Positions 62,134 through 64,000 of a stretch of 64,000 nucleotides of DNA are shown in pieces. The DNA comes from Paragorgia papillata (taxonomy: Eukaryota > Cnidaria > Anthozoa > Scleralcyonacea > Coralliidae). Where the stretch lies: the NCBI GenBank assembly GCA_035771165.1, contig JAWNZC010000302.1, positions 1,572,001-1,636,000 of the forward strand, in the 5' to 3' direction. The position numbers and the translations under genes were made by a program. The notes under the pieces are model-generated. The model saw only the letters and a program-made list of their open reading frames with translations, was not told the DNA's origin and ran no database searches. Position 1 is the first letter of the stretch, and every line of letters begins with the position of its first letter.

Positions 62134-62640
62134 TAGTTTAAGTGGGCTTACCTCAAAATGTTGAGTGTCGCAGCTGTCAGTTTCACGCTGGGCGATCTTC
62201 AGGCGACTAAGTAGTTTCGATTAGTGGGCCGCTTAAATGGTTTTGGTCAAAAGGTGGGTGTGTGGGCGCTGAAACAATGAATGCATCCCTTAAATCGTTT
62301 TGGTCGAAAGGTGGGCGTGTGGGCGGTGGATTCCTCAAACTCCTTTTTTTTTCCTTGTTTTGATTGTTGTTTAGATTGTTGATATTTAATTTATTTTTAT
62401 GCCTGCATGTCGAAATGATTTCCGATCTTTTATTGAGTAAAAAGCGTTTCTCTGCTTTCATGATACAAAGTTTCTCTTCCAAACATAAATTGCATCTGCC
62501 TGATCCTCCTGAGTAGGAAGCCGCGTGTTTTAAAATAGACCAGGTTATGTTGAAATTTTGTTTCTTTTCTTTTAAATCCCAGACGTGTTTCGAAAGTTCG
62601 GTTTCGTTTGAATATTTTTCGTTTTGGAAAGATTCATGAT
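62066..62640 (-). mobile_element. Penelope-like element 3' fragment, minus strand
   Basis: Minus-strand coding from 62,644 (NHESFQNEKYSNETELSKHV, then SGGSGRCNLCLEEKLCIMKA and LLNKRSEIISTCRHKNKL) is the C-terminal part of the GIY-YIG endonuclease of Penelope-like retroelements. Its start (YIG motif) is lost at the junction. The 3' terminal sequence runs to about 62,066. Confidence 0.8.
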
Positions 62641-63437
62641 TCACACATACTTAAAAAAAATCGGGTACAAAATGAAAACACAGCCAGTTGCAACTGCAGG
62701 GATAAAAGCAAGTGCCCACTTCATGGACAGTGCCTGACAAATAGCATAGTATACAAAGCTACTGTTTCCACAAGCGACATAAATAGCACTACATTGGCAT
62801 GACAGCAAACAATTTCAAAGAGCGAGACAGAAATCACACTAAATCTTTCCAAAACCAAAAATATTCAAACGAAACCGAACTTTCGAAACACATCTGGGAT
62901 TTAAAAGAAAAGAAACAAAATTTAAACATAACCTGGTTTATTTTAAAACACGCGGCTTCCTACTCAGGAGGATCAGGCAGATGCAATTTATGTTTGGAAT
63001 CATGAAAGCAGACAAACACTTTTTACTCAATAAAAGATCGGAAATCATTTCGACATGCAGGCATAAAAATAAATTTAATATCAACAATCTAAACAACAAT
63101 CAAAACAAGGAAAGGAGTTTGAGGAATCTACCGCCCACACGCCCACTTTCGACCAAAACCATTTGAGGGATGCATTCATTGTTTCACCCCCGTCAAGCCC
63201 ACCTTTTGACCAAAACCATTTGAGGGATGCATTCATTGTTTCACCGTCCTCGCGCCCACCTTTTGACCAAAACCATTTAAGCGGCCCACGAATCGAAACT
63301 ACTCCCAGTCGCCTGAAGATCGCCCAGCGTGAAACTGACAGTTGCGATACTCAACATTTTGAGGTAAGCCCACTTAAACTATACTATATTCGCTCTACCT
63401 TTATTGTATTGAACACCTTCCGACATTCCGTGAACAA
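62640..63437 (+). mobile_element. Penelope-like element 3' fragment, plus strand
   Basis: Contains CNCRDKSKCPLHGQCLTNSI, then HYIGM with TANNFKERDRNHTKSF (GIY-YIG core), SKHIWDLKEKKQNLNITW and SGGSGRCNLCLES. A stop and frameshifts lie near 62,800 and 63,000. Proline-rich frames at 63,120-63,290 hold a tandem FDQNHLRDAFIVS repeat. The 3' end (CATTCCGTGAAC near 63,425) is the inverse of the left fragment's end at 62,066, so the two lie head to head. Confidence 0.82.
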
Positions 63438-63851
63438 AATCACGCGTGCTCGTTTGTATATATATATATTAAGTACTACTAATAAATAAATCGGGGCAGA
63501 AAGTGGTGTCCCCTCGGCCACACTTCGCCCACGGTGAAGCACACACACCGGCGACGGAGAGCAAGGTCCATAACGGTGAGGGCCCTTACTCTCACTCTGA
63601 CTTTCGCTTCTCCAGCTTTTTCTGGAGGCCCTTACCTCCAGAAAACCGCACTTTCCGTCACACAAAAATTATCCACAAAGATTTGCGTGACTTATTAACT
63701 TATAGACTAACCTTGCTATATTTCGCTTATTATTTTCAACACTGCCTACGCAACACATTACGTTTATTTCATTTCTACCTTGGTTTTGCAATTCTTCAGC
63801 GCGTTTCCTTCGCCTTTCTTTCTCGAATTCCATTGACCAGATTTCAAGCTG
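63438..63851. other. No recognised gene
   Basis: Includes a short inverted pair (CTGGAGGCCCTTACCTCCAG, about 63,622). A 119-codon plus-strand frame (63,503-63,862) has no domain. Confidence 0.3.
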
Positions 63852-64000
63852 ATGACTGCTGATAATTTCAAAGATCTTCAGAGAGTCTTCGTAGTTAAGT
63901 CACGTTTAAAATTCAAAAGTAGCCATGTAGAAGATAAAGATGCAATTAAAGACGTAATCATGACACACAATGGAGTCACAAGGAACTTAACCTATGACAA
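63852..64000 (+). CDS. Possible gene start running off the window
   Basis: An ATG at 63,852 opens a frame with no stop for 149 bp to the end. It begins MTADNFKDLQRVFVVKSRLK, then FKSSHVEDKDAIKDVIMT. The composition looks coding, but no family is recognised. Confidence 0.35.
   Translation, partial: MTADNFKDLQRVFVVKSRLKFKSSHVEDKDAIKDVIMTHNGVTRNLTYD

Noticed and set aside
62140..62215. Hammerhead ribozyme in the Penelope-like terminus
   Set aside because: Penelope-like elements can carry hammerheads. Here the minus strand reads CTGAAGA and GAAAC, but the conserved CTGATGA core is altered and the stems do not clearly pair.

Overview
This window looks like animal nuclear DNA, most likely from a cnidarian (anthozoan or coral-like). 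It is AT-rich and intron-rich, with GT-AG introns, 72-bp leucine-rich-repeat exons of the LGR/relaxin-receptor type, and a typical mix of LINEs, Penelope-like elements, tRNA-derived repeats, TIR elements and microsatellites. The species call is inference. All gene models are read by eye from splice sites and frame continuity.

Left part (1 to about 26 kb, + strand). One large gene runs through. It has four LRR exons, a hinge plus seven-transmembrane exon (7671-8717), a tail exon, and five exons that together encode a complete but degenerate protein-kinase fold ending at a stop at 25989-25991. All splice phases agree. The product is therefore predicted to be an LGR/RXFP-like GPCR with a cytoplasmic pseudokinase. 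Its introns hold an R2/R4-like LINE flanked by (GAAA)n on both sides, a broken CR1/L2-like LINE (minus strand) that begins with a 2A-like motif and carries nested MITEs, a composite TIR element with a 9-bp target duplication, and many simple repeats.

Middle and right part (29,989-60,573). About 30.6 kb is bounded by near-perfect inverted terminal repeats (97 bp with 3 mismatches, plus a perfect 38-bp block) and flanked by the 7-bp direct repeat AGCTAAC. Inside are a multi-exon KDZ/Zisupton-type transposase gene (+), a minus-strand gene with a heptapeptide-repeat exon, a small zinc-ribbon gene (-), a damaged gene diverging from it (+), and a two-exon coiled-coil gene with a signal-like N-terminus (-). 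A second inverted pair of 113 bp (one mismatch) lies just upstream of the transposase gene and in the gap between the two divergent small genes. This has the layout of a giant cargo-carrying DNA transposon and is the most interesting candidate in the window. It also hosts younger insertions: a 3.7-kb TIR element, two LINEs, a 181-bp satellite and several MITEs.

Right end (60.6-64 kb). A 17-bp minisatellite, two head-to-head Penelope-like fragments with a GIY-YIG domain, and the possible start of another + strand gene at 63,852.
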